64,000 nucleotides of DNA, taken from assembly GCA_026075535.2 (NCBI GenBank), contig AP026541.1:2232001-2296000 (forward strand). The letters run 5' to 3'. This DNA is from Tricholoma matsutake (taxonomy: Eukaryota > Basidiomycota > Agaricomycetes > Agaricales > Tricholomataceae). The position numbers and the translations under genes are program-made. Of this stretch, positions 11,853-22,230 are shown piece after piece (positions within the stretch are counted from its first letter, which is position 1; each line of letters begins with the position of its first letter). Under the pieces are notes generated by a model. It had not been told where the DNA came from, made no database searches, and saw only the letters and a program-made list of their open reading frames with translations.

Positions 11853-11860
11853 GATACCTG
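11853..11860 (+). repeat. Target-site duplication of the hAT element, right copy
   Basis: GATACCTG, identical to 7150-7157. Confidence 0.95.
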
Positions 11861-12395
11861 GTGGCAGGTGGATACATTGAAGAAATATTTGGTTGACCCA
11901 CTACAAAGCTATGAGATGGACTATGGTGATGCCCTCTGTCCAATGCAAAATGAGTCTGACCAGAGCTTCATGTGGAGACCATGTCTTAATGCAGCTAATC
12001 AGTTCCACATGTTCATGTCTGCTCTCATGTCCTTGCTGAAGGCATTGCCCACCACTATGTGCCCACCCACAAACACCCCAGGGCTCTTGATAGGGTTCAT
12101 CATGGGTCACACCATGGCACCTGCCAACTCTGCACCCATTCTACCACTGCAACTATGGTGACAGGTTTTTACCACGGTGTATAATTAAATACTGCAGGTG
12201 CAACACCACTGTGGTTTTGAGTATATTTTTGCCTTGTATTTGATGTTCTAGATTGTTGACCATAGTGAATTTGTATTGTATACTAACCCGTATAACTTAA
12301 CTACAACACCTATGCTACAGATGATAATGTTATTATGATTTGAATAAATGCAATGGGAGACAATACAAGCATTGGGGTTTTTTATTGAGCTAACT
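11861..12395. other. Right flank of the hAT insertion; no gene recognised
   Basis: A frame of about 100 codons on the plus strand runs out of the hAT end to about 12160, but it starts inside the transposon terminus and has no motif I recognise. From 12170 the DNA is AT-rich without coding signs. Confidence 0.35.
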
Positions 12396-12490
12396 AACCT
12401 CCTTCACACAAAGTGAGGGAGGAGCCACAAAATAATTAATGATGAGAACAACAAAAAAAACCTCCCTCACATTTTTTGTGAGGGAGGGGC
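12396..12490. repeat. Paired perfect hairpins
   Basis: Two stems lie about 65 bp apart: CCTCCTTCACA with its complement (about 12399-12424) and CCTCCCTCACA/TGTGAGGGAGG (about 12461-12488) around a T-rich loop. They match in design the pairs near 1.6 kb and 40.9 kb. Confidence 0.65.
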
Positions 12491-12499
12491 CCCAGTCAC

Positions 12500-12755
12500 T
12501 TGTCCCCATTGTTGTGTCCTCATCTGTTAACTGGTTGTTCACTCTGGCTTGTTTCCCCCCACCATTTGTTGCTCATCCCACTTCATTTGTTGTTGTTGTC
12601 TCCACATTGTCTGGTTGTCCTGGTAGTCATTGTCCTTGTTGTTCTTGCCATCCCAGTTGTTCTTGTTGTTCTCACTGTCTTCATTGTCCTTGTTGTCCTT
12701 GTGTTCTTGCCATCCTTGCCATCCTGGTCATTTTTGTGGTCCTCACCATTGTGGT
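12500..12755. repeat. Low-complexity GTTGTCCTTG-type array
   Basis: Degenerate tandem motifs such as TTGTTGTCC, TTGTTCTTGCCATCC and CATTGTCC give long Val/Leu/Pro/Cys-rich open frames on both strands. These are compositional and not genes. Confidence 0.6.
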
Positions 12756-13063
12756 CATCATTGTTCTAGTCCACACAGGCCACCCTGCAAGTGGGGCTTG
12801 TAGTGGTTGTTGTTCATTGATGTTGTCCCTGCTGTGATTCCTGGCTGGGCTCCCCCCATCCCCTCCATCCATAGCACCCACAATCCACCCTGTGAGCAGT
12901 GGCTCACAGCATCATTGTTCTAGTCCACACAGGCCACCCTGCAAGTGGGGCTTGTAGTGGTTGTTGTTCATTGATGTTGTCCCTGCTGTGATTCCTGGCT
13001 GGGCTCCCCCCATCCCCTCCATCCATAGCACCCACAATCCACCCTGTGAGCAGTGGCTCACAG
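12756..13063 (+). repeat. Perfect 154-bp tandem duplication
   Basis: The segment 12756-12909 is repeated without a visible mismatch at 12910-13063. Each unit ends in a palindrome with stems TGTGAGC and GCTCACA around AGTG. Identity of the copies in DNA that is otherwise heavily mutated points to a very recent duplication. Confidence 0.9.
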
Positions 13064-13109
13064 GTGAGGGGCAGGTGCTCAGCGGGATGCCTAGATTGAG
13101 GGGGTTAGG

Positions 13110-13310
13110 GGTGTCAGTGATGTGGCATGAGTGGAGAGGTCAGGAGCTGCTTACCACATTGGGTATCCCACTTCCTAGGTCTCCCAGTGTCCCTCGTCAC
13201 CATCCTGTCCATAATTATGGGGAGGAGGTGTGGGTGGGCACCATTGGGCACTGGTCATCTTGTGTTGCACCTAAGTAAATCAGATCCTAGAAATTGAAAG
13301 AATAAGTTTG
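13110..13310 (+). repeat. Dispersed noncoding repeat shared with 41.29-41.52 kb
   Basis: The order of blocks GACGTGGC/GATGTGGCA, GGTATCCCACTTC, GGTCTCC, CATCC, AATTATGG or AATGGGGAGGAGG and GGGTGGGCA is shared with 41288-41520. No coding potential is conserved. It follows the hairpin and duplication block directly. Confidence 0.6.
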
Positions 13311-13453
13311 TATGAACAAGAAATGGACACACAGACTCACCTAGGGCCTGGGAAACATCAAATTTGTGACATCAGTGTGGCTGAAAACCTGTTGTGATCA
13401 GAACTGAAAGTAAGATTTTTGCACGTGGTATGATGGTTGACACATCAAGACTA

Positions 13454-13596
13454 TAGAGCTGCCCAGCTCAGGCTTTGTCAAGTGCAAGCTGAGACCTGAG
13501 CCCTATGAAGCCATCAGTACAGCCCGGCTCAGCTCAGGCTTTTAAGGCTCAGCAGCTGGGGCTTGATGGCTTGAAGCCAGGCCTTGCACATCACTA
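13454..13596. mobile_element. Fragment of hAT-like termini
   Basis: The right side ends GCACATCACTA, close to the inverted right end of the complete hAT element. The interior is made of CAGCTCAGGC/GGCTTGA motifs, and a TAGAGCTG end lies at 13454. No target duplication was found, so it may be a truncated end or a small derivative. Confidence 0.4.
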
Positions 13597-15250
13597 ATTG
13601 TGAGAAGGGGAGTGTGTGAGAGCGGAAATGTTGCAGCTGTAGAGGTGACACAGCTGGTATGGCCAAGAGTAATAGGAAGCTGTCAAATAAGGAGTATAAT
13701 GAGGGTGATTGACCAGAGTTGGTGTAATTGGAGTACCAGGAGATGGAGATGGCACCACATCTGAGAAGGGACCATGACCATGTAAAGAGCAGTTATACAA
13801 GATGATGGCTCAAGACACATATCAGCACATATGATGTGGGGAGTACATTCTGGTTAGAAGTTCATGCTTTTAGCTATGGGGTGTACATGCCCACAACAAT
13901 AAAACCTGAACAATTTTTTTTGAAAAAAAAAAAAACCCCCCAGGGGAATTGTAGCCGAAATTGAGGGGTACAGGCTTGGGAATACAACCATAGGGTACAA
14001 GCAAGTAGAAGTCGCTAGCTAGATGTCGTATCGAGTAGGCAGGAGATGAACAGACGCGTCGCGTACTAAGATTAGAGTGAAAGACGCGATCGACTGATTA
14101 TCGATTATCAATCATTCCAGATCAGGAAATTTGTAGGCTCCCAATAAGGCAACCGAGGTACCTCAATTGGTCTTAAGGTACCTCACATCGCGGCAACACC
14201 TGGCAACGCTAGGCCGATCAGCCTCAAATGTCCACAACCTATCCGGATTACCTAGCCTTAAATTGCAATATAAGATTGATTGTAAGGGGTAACGCTATTC
14301 CTGAATTCTCCTGGACGACTCATTAAAAAGTTCCGGTGGCAAATTTTTGTTCCTTGTCAGGTTAAAGCTGTTAAAGGCTGTTAAAGGACACCTTGTGACG
14401 CTGCCGGCCGATATGTTCTTTCTTCATTCAAATGGGCTTATTTTCCTCATTGCCAAAATTGTCACCATGGTGAGTACAGTCAATAGTACATAATAGTAGA
14501 TACATGAGGATCTGTGAAGTCTCCGGGGATTCCCAAATCCTTCCGCTGATGTTGTATGGAACTGACTCGGATGAACGAGGGCACATCGGATAGAAGTATG
14601 ACTGATATTGGTATATATATACTGATATATAGCACGTTCCTTTCCACGACCTATAACGGATCAATACATAGAAAGGGCTAGAAACTGCTAGAAAGGGTGA
14701 ATGGGCTTTGCTGCCGGACGGTGTTTGTTCTCGTGACCGGAAATTTCTATCGTGCCCGGTGACAGGAACATATGAAGATCGGCAAGAATCGCCACATCTG
14801 CTCCCGAAAACTTGAAGAATGTGAATGTCGTTCCGTATTACACAACGCAGGATTGTAATATTATATTCTAAGCTCAGGAGGCCATGAATAAGTACGAACC
14901 ACGGTGGTTGCTTCACTCAAATTGTCTCGTCGCCAAAGTCAAATGAAAGTTTGACTTCTATTTCTACGAAGTTCGTAATTGTTGATCTTGCGCGGTATTT
15001 TTTCGCTTGCAGTAGTCAAGTGCTCGATTGCTGATGGTCATCCCTATCTGGATGAAGTGGACGGAGCGAAACGTTTGTTCAGCCAACATGCTCATGAGTT
15101 ATTGAAATTCCAAGTAGATACAGAACTTGGACAGAGATGGAAATGCTGTAATCACCTAGGCACAGTCTTTGCAACTTTACTTTATCTTCACATATGAAAT
15201 ACCATATAGATTCTTGAGATGTCTGACATGACTCGATGTCGATAGGTGTG
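13597..15250. other. Boundary and host intergenic DNA
   Basis: A poly-T/poly-A stretch near 13910-13940 is followed by an abrupt rise in CpG from about 13960. Short open frames occur (for example 14428-14916 on minus and 14979-15197 on plus), but they lack motifs and plausible splice-supported extensions. I call no gene. Confidence 0.35.
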
Positions 15251-15765
15251 GCTATGACTAGAATCCGCTAGATGTGCGCTTCAAGCAGCGCTTGTCTGGC
15301 TGGCGGGTATGAATGTCGTTTGAAGCCAAACGAAGTTGGTGACGATGCGAGGACCTCACAGTGTCACTGTTTCGAGGCAAAGGACTTATAATTAGAAAGC
15401 GGAGAATTCCCACAGAAAGTTCAACTTGAAGACTCGAGAGTAACTTGCTCACGACATCAAGGTTGTCAATGTCCGAGTCAAGACGCCTTTGATGGTTGTG
15501 ATCGGCAACGATTACTTCAAGTTGATCACGCTCCACAATGATCAACACGAAATAGTGACTCCATTCGCTGTAGATTCTGCTCTTTTCATCGCAGGCGGGA
15601 ATGCCCCCGTTCCCTACCTCCATGGCTGGGTCCACATGATGGATAGGATAGGGTTTGGCGCTTGGAGTATTGTTGTGTTGGTTTTCAGCAAGATTCTGAA
15701 TCCGGAGTTCATTGATCATCTCGGGAGACGGGTCCCACCAACACAGACGTAGAATTTCGCTGCTC

Positions 15766-16175
15766 ATCGTAATGAGTTCCTGTTGGTGGGTGTGGTGTGG
15801 TGTAATTGCGACCATCCGTGGGAAGTTGTGGATAAGGGAGAACGGTATGGAGAGGGTATTGATGATCGGAAAGTGGTTGCGACTGGTTGGGTCATCAATG
15901 CCAGGACAATCCCTGCTATAATAGAAGATCTAGTCGTCGCCCTCCTCCCTTGAGAAGGCGGGGAAGGTCCCTGCGCAATGGTAACGATGTTGTGTTACCG
16001 ACATGCCACCAAACACACCAGGCGAATCAAGGCCGCCACTCACCTCATCGTACGAGGGTCTACCAGGGTCAGCCCTTCCAGCCTCGAGCTCTGTAATCCT
16101 CCACGCCTGTAGGTCCTGCTCATAGGCGAGAGCGCCAAGACGTCTTCGTGAAGGAAGAGGGTCGATAACGGACAC
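15766..16175 (-). CDS. Possible small host gene, unrecognised
   Basis: Two open blocks join well through a GT..AG intron (about 15973-16044): an upstream block with the segment LPSRRRLGALAYEQD, and a downstream block containing a hydrophobic stretch (SSIIAGIVLALMTQ) before a stop near 15766. The upstream end is unclear: the frame is entered through GTG or an AG acceptor near 16176, so a first exon may lie further up. An alternative reading from ATG at about 16181 uses another frame and stops soon after the intron. The CpG-rich composition matches host DNA. No family is recognised. Confidence 0.22.
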
Positions 16176-16191
16176 TCATCCATATTAACAT

Positions 16192-17074
16192 GGTGGGTGG
16201 TGTTGACTGGGCTTGACTGGGTCCAGTCAGAAATTAGGCAACATGGAAAGAAAGAAGAATGTACGCGGGCTCTTTACTCGCCTTCTCGTTGATTGGTCAT
16301 TGTTTTCCAATCGTACGAAACATGACACACAGAACGACCACACATAGCTACCCTCAGGAAGAGATCGACACAATGATGCTATCACTAATATGGTGAATGC
16401 TGTGAACTGGTTGGACGCCGCCTTAGTGAGCTCCAATAGAAGTGTACGCTAATTTCTCATTCCGTCCAGTTCACTGATGTTGACTATGTGCCAATTAGCT
16501 CTCAGTGATGCTACACGAGAAAATATTGTGCAAGTGAGGGTTTCGGACGCAATTGTACAAGTCACGTTACCGTGGTCACGTCAACAATGAACATCACCCG
16601 TAGGTGCCCTGATTCTGACAAGGCACCTTTCGTCTGGACAGCTGCATCGGAAATTGTCCGGATGGCACCTGGCCTACCCCAAAATTTCCCAAATTTGTGT
16701 GGACCACTGTACCCGGCCTATTTTTCTGCCAAAATTCATCTGGAGTCATGAGGCGGAAGCTGGCCGACCATCCGAAGACCATCCCTATTATTAACTTCAC
16801 CCAGTTATATAGATCACGAGGCCACACGCATACGGACATGCCAGCGCGTCGTGGTAAGCTCGACATTCTTATAATATCTACTTAAAGTCATCTGCCGGCA
16901 TTATTTGAGTCCTAACCCTAAACTAGTGTTTCGGATCATTGTGTATCATGTAGTATCAGGCGGAGGAGCGCTCATGTGATGAAGGCCGTTGATTTCTGAT
17001 GGCCCTTTTTGAGGAACTACAAATTGGAAGACTGCAGTACGATTCTGTCCCATCTGGCATACCTTGGGGTAGCT
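16192..17074. other. Intergenic DNA upstream of the alpha-glucosidase gene
   Basis: CpG-normal host sequence. The region 16600-16870 has a minus-strand open frame of 90 codons without motifs. The last 100-150 bp should include the promoter of the alpha-glucosidase, but I see no distinctive core element. Confidence 0.35.
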
Positions 17075-20000
17075 ATGCGTCGCGCAACAGTTCGCGTACT
17101 GAGTACCCTTGGCCTCGCAATTCTTGCATCCTCGGTTGAAGGCACAGTGGTGGACCCGAACGTGTTGGATGCTTGCCCAGGATACAGTGCTACGAATATC
17201 AAGAACAATGGTCCTCTGTTGACAGCAGACTTGATCTTAAACGGTCAAGGATGTAATGTGTTCGGAACGGATGTGCAAAAACTTACTTTGAACGTGGTGT
17301 ACGAAACCGGTAAGCTCACGGCATTCGAAAAAATATAGCTTGTGCTTGTTACTGACGTTACCCAGATACTCGGATTCATGTCAAAATAACTGACCCTGCT
17401 GTTACCCGATACGAAGTCCCTGCCTCTGTCCTTCCACGCCCACAGGCTCAACAAAATCTTTCACCACGTTCAGCCGCGATCCAGTTCAACTACACTGTGT
17501 CACCATTCTCATTCTCTATATACCGTACACACACTGCTGAAGTTTTGTTCTCCACGGAATCTCATCCCCTCATCTTCGAGCCGCAATACCTTCGTGTCAA
17601 GACCGCTTTGCCAGCAAATGCTAATATTTACGGCCTCGGGGAGCACACAAACCCGTTCCGCCTCCCAAGTGCGAACACTACTCTGACATTGTGGTCTCGT
17701 GATGCGTATGGCACCCCGAACAACACTAATCTTTATGGGAACCACCCCATCTACTTCGAACACCGTCCAACTGGCACTCACGGCGTGTTTTTGCTCAATT
17801 CGAACGGCATGGATGTCAAACTCACCAACGGATCATTGGAGTATAATGTTATTGGCGGAGTGCTCGATTTCTACTTCCTTGCTGGTAGCACTAGTGATCC
17901 TGCTGCCGTTGCCAGACAATATGCGCAGGTTGTAGGCACGCCCGCAGAGGTGCCTTATTGGTCTCTTGGCTTTCATCAATGCCGCTTTGGTTACCAAAGT
18001 ATGTGAAGGATCGTGTCACGACATGGTACCGAGCTGATCTGTTCTAGACTACATCGCTGTGGCAGACGTGATCACAAATTACTCCGCGGCCAATATACCA
18101 CTGGAAACTATGTGGACCGATATTGGTACGACTGCCACCGTGGCGTGTGGCATATTCAGCGACTGATGTCTAGCGTACAGATTACATGTACAAGCGTCGT
18201 GTTTTCACTGTCGATCCCCAATATTTCCCTCTCAGTAGAATGCGAGAGATCGTCAGCTATCTTCATTCTCACGATCAGCAGTATAGTATGAGTCAACGCT
18301 TGGGAGTTCGGTGGATGTTAGCTTATTGTTTATTCTTTCTCAGTTTTAATGACGGACCCTGCTGTCGCGTATATTCCTGGTCAAAGCTACGGTCCATATG
18401 ACCGCGGAACTGTGGCCGACATTTGGCTGAAAGCTCAGAATGGAAGTGATAGCCTCGGGGTGGTGTGGCCTGGTGTGTACAGAAGGCGTTTCTGCGGTAT
18501 ACATTATTGACTGATATCACCATCAGGTGTTGTGGTGTATCCAGGTTAGTGAAGTTTGCCTCAGGTATCATACGGTCTCATGATTTTGTTAGATTGGTTC
18601 AACCCAAATACACAAGCGTGAGCTCTACTCCATGGAGTTACTCAATGATTTTCTCTGATCAAATTTAACGGGTCGCGTACAGTTATTGGACCAACGAGTT
18701 TCAGTTGTTCTACAACCCCACCAACGGAATCGACATCGACGGCGCTTGGATTGACATGAACGAACCTTCCAGCGTGGGTCTCACCTCTCTAGCTGCTCCT
18801 CTGTCACAGATTTCTTGAACGCCTTTCCTATATAACAGTTCTGCAATTCTCCATGCGCAGATCCCTTTCAGCAAGCCATGCAACAGCAATTACCGCCAAA
18901 TCGCACCTCACTCCCTCCTGATCCCAACGCGCCCATCTTTGTCAATTCGACGAACATGATGAGCAAGAGAGACAATGTTTTGAACCCGCCGTACGCGATC
19001 AACAACGCAGCAGGCGACCTCTCTAACAAAACCGCGCCAGTTAGTAGTATCTCCACTTTACACGGGTTGTGGGCTTATGTTATTATCGCTCCAGACTACC
19101 GCAAAACATGCGAACGGCCTAATAGAGTACGACACGCATAATCTCTACGGCGAGATGATGTCCGTGGCAACACACGATGCAGTCCTCGCACGGCGGCCTG
19201 GGAACCGGACCTTTGTGATTACGCGCTCAACGTTCGCTGGCGCTGGAAAGCATGTGGGCAAGTGGCTCGGCGACAATTTGAGCTTGTGGGAACATTACCG
19301 AATTTCTATCTCGGGGATATTGGGCTTCGCGAGCGTTTATCAGGTTCCAATGGTTGGGGCTGATATTTGTGGGTTCGGTGACAATACGACCGAGACCCTT
19401 TGCGCGAGATGGGGAATGTTGGGGGCATTCTATCCGTTCATGCGGAACGTGAGTCTTTATGTTTCTAGCTTGTTATCCTATAGGTGACTAATGTTGTACT
19501 TACTTCCGAAACAGCACAATCAAGATTCGTCCATAGCCCAAGAATTCTATCTTTGGCCCAGTGTGACGAAAGCAGCTCAAAATGCTATCGACATTCGGTC
19601 TGTTCATCTATTGATCTTAGTAATCGTTTGCTAATTACTATCCGCGTGCAGCTATCGCCTCATGGACTATATATATACTGCTTTCCACCAAGCAAACACC
19701 GACGGGACACCCGTGCTTCAACCCTTGTGGTTCCCATACCCAAAGGACCCGAAAACGTATGATATTGATCTTCAGTTCTTATACGGCAATTCCGTCCTTG
19801 TGTCCCCGGTAACAGAAGAAAACGCGACTTCCGTCTCAATTTACCTCCCTCACGACATCTTCTATAATTTCACCAGCTTGGCGCCTGTTCAGGGTACAGG
19901 ATCGATGATCACTCTGGACAATGTCCCGTTCACCGAGATCCCATTGCACATACGGGGTGGCACGATTTTGCCTCTGCGTGCACAATCTGCAATGACCACG

Positions 20001-20351
20001 AAGCAACTGAGGACACACGATTTTGAGTTTGTGGTCGCTCCTGGAATGGATGGGACGGCTCAGGGGCAGTTGTATGTTGACGATGGGGTTTCGATTATTC
20101 AGCCCAAGACGACGGAAGTGAAGATGACTTATAAGAATGGCATATTCACTGTGAATGGGAAGTTTGGGTTCCAGACGGGAGTGAAGGCAAGTGTGGTGAG
20201 GTTCCTTGGTGTCAAGAAGGCGCCGACGGTGGTGATGGTGAACTTCAAAGTTGTTGGACAAGGTCAGGTATCGTACGATGCCCAAAACCAGGTGCTCGAC
20301 GTCAATGTCGGGCTTAATTTCACCCAAGGCTTCACTGTGCATATATCTTAG
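17075..20351 (+). CDS. Secreted alpha-glucosidase, glycoside hydrolase family 31, 12 exons
   Basis: Retaining exo-hydrolase releasing glucose from alpha-1,4 (and often alpha-1,6) oligosaccharides such as maltose, expected outside the cell or in the wall. Exons: 17075-17309, 17366-17998, 18048-18125, 18181-18285, 18344-18472, 18527-18544, 18593-18617, 18683-18773, 18839-19039, 19095-19448, 19515-19597, 19652-20351. All introns are GT..AG and the frame closes exactly (2,652 nt, 883 aa), usual for fungal maltases. Residues 1-23 form a signal peptide; ACPGYSATN follows as in fungal GH31. The nucleophile is Asp432 in WIDMNEPS and the acid/base Asp565 in [15 protein letters not shown] and [13 protein letters not shown] are also present. 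There are many N-glycosylation sequons. The start was set at the ATG directly before the signal peptide; an in-frame ATG at 17009 would add 22 residues and bury the signal. Intact. Exon 6 is only 18 nt. Confidence 0.95.
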
Positions 20352-20650
20352 GTACATGGAACAGAGTTGAAAGGCTCTTGTGAAACCCACAACGCGGAAA
20401 TGCTGAGGTTTCAATGGAAGGTTATGGTCGAATAACCTGTGATTCTTTTTTTTCTACTTTGGCATCAGATCTAGGAAGACTTCCGAAGAACCTGAACAAA
20501 GACAAAAGACGGGATCCTTCCCGCGGCTTCGTGAACGAAGACAATGCTTCCTCTGCTTAACTCACCTCTTCAATCCCTTTCGTACATACGCTCCCGGACA
20601 AGTACTTATTTCACAGTTACATGATTCCAATTGGGCTCTTGTCAATGCAA

Positions 20651-20799
20651 TAGGGTAGTACACAGTAGACGAAATTGGCCGAATTTGATGCCAAAATCCA
20701 AACTGAAATCCGTCATTTCGGCCATATCCATTTCTCGACCGAGCCATCGAATTCAGGTTGCAAGCACATTCGGCGTCAAAATCCGTGACACTGTGACAC
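20651..20799 (+). repeat. Inverted repeat arm 1 (CpG-rich copy)
   Basis: About 150 bp that pair with 21248-21407 in inverted orientation. This copy lies 300 bp after the alpha-glucosidase stop and keeps its CpG sites. Confidence 0.85.
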
Positions 20800-21247
20800 C
20801 TTCCAAATACAGAAATGCTGACAAACATTCATTTTCTGTCGTACTCAACCACTTCCACATCATGGCACATTTGTGTCATGCTAAGTAAGCTATTTTAGCC
20901 TCTTGATAAACTACTAACTAGTCCTTTGTATTTATCTCAGGCAAGGAGCCTACTACAACCCATGAAAAGTAGAAAGCACCTACCCTTCCCCTGATTTGTC
21001 TGTGGTCTGGCATGGTGCTCCTGCCCCAAACCAACATGGTGGCAACACCTCCCACCACCTTCCCATCAGGGTGTCAACACAATGCTGCACTGTTGGAATG
21101 AGCCTTGCAGCTTGGCTTACCATCAGTTGTGCTATGGCAGTACTGTCTCTTTAGCATAGTTTCTGTATTTACAGTTTCCCAGTAAGATGAAGTTGAGGGT
21201 TCTGCCTCAGCATGAAGAACACAAGAAAGATTGTAAGCATTGGTCAT
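20800..21247. other. Spacer between inverted repeat arms
   Basis: CpG-poor noncoding DNA without recognisable features. Confidence 0.4.
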
Positions 21248-21407
21248 GTCACAGTGTTACAGATCTCAACACCAAATGTGCTTGCGATCAAAGCTGAATT
21301 CTGGAATTTGATGGCTTGGTCAAGAAAATGGATATGGCCAAAATGATGGATTTCAGTTTGGATTTTGGCATCAAATTTGGCCAATTCATCTACTGTGTAC
21401 TACCCTA
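21248..21407 (-). repeat. Inverted repeat arm 2 (CpG-depleted copy)
   Basis: The reverse complement matches arm 1, with nearly every difference at a former CpG, now TG or CA. It contains a roughly 10-bp insertion near the middle. Confidence 0.85.
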
Positions 21408-22230
21408 ATGTCCCTGCAGACAAACAAACAAAACTCTGAAATTGTGATGACTGGTTCAGTACTTTGAAGTAGGTGCTCTAAGACAGAATGAACACTAGCA
21501 TATCTGCCAAACATAAAAATCTCCAAAAATCTTGCAAGACAGTGCCTCATGAAATCTCTGATTTGTTCTAGGGAGAACCAAGGGAAAACTGTTCCCAGTT
21601 CTCATTCCTAGTCAAAATCAGTTCAGAGCTGAGTGAGATCAACAGAGATGTAGCAATTTTGTCCCTTTTTACCGGTATCATCCCTTTTTACTGGTATGGT
21701 CCAATTGGCGACGAGCAAAAGGGAAATTTGACACACTTTACAACATTCTCATCTGGTGCAATCAGTACACCTCGAGACCTCACGAGATCTTGTGTGATAC
21801 TTTGTTCATCATAGTGTTTCTTGACCACATTAGAATTTCGATATCAAGATTAGTCAATAAGATTTAGAATGCAATTGGATTTCAGAAACATCTATATCTG
21901 TATCAATATCTATGTAATCAACGGAGAGCGAGACACTGTGATATTTGTCAACATTGTCTATTTGTCCTTTCCTGCCACTTTCTGTTATATTTATCAATTA
22001 TCCAATGATTGGTCCAAGAAACAAATTATGTTATGCACCCTTTTCTCTGTGAGATCCTGATATGTCTAATGTTGAACAGGATTAGAGATGTACGTGGAAC
22101 TAGAAATCACATGCAAACATACCTTCAACTCAGAGAGTGGCAGGTTATCAAAATAATTTTTGAATTCTGCAGTTGTACCATTTGGGTTTTTTTGACACCA
22201 GTCTTTAGCACACAGGTTTCTGAGAGAGTC
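21408..22230. other. Noncoding CpG-poor DNA
   Basis: No gene seen. A short CCCTTTTTACYGGTA motif is repeated at about 21660-21695. A TAGAGATG sequence near 22083 resembles a hAT end, but no partner was found. Confidence 0.3.

Noticed and set aside
12396..12490. Rho-independent terminators
   Set aside because: The hairpin plus T-run look is superficial; the DNA is eukaryotic and no gene ends there.
12500..12837. Long frames rich in Val, Leu, Pro and Cys
   Set aside because: They derive from GTTGTCCTTG-type low-complexity repeats.
13454..13596. A complete 143-bp hAT MITE
   Set aside because: Ends are only loosely alike and the 8-bp flanks (CAAGACTA, ATTGTGAG) do not match, so only a fragment is claimed.
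14428..14916. A 162-codon minus-strand host gene
   Set aside because: No motif, atypical composition, and no splice-supported extension.
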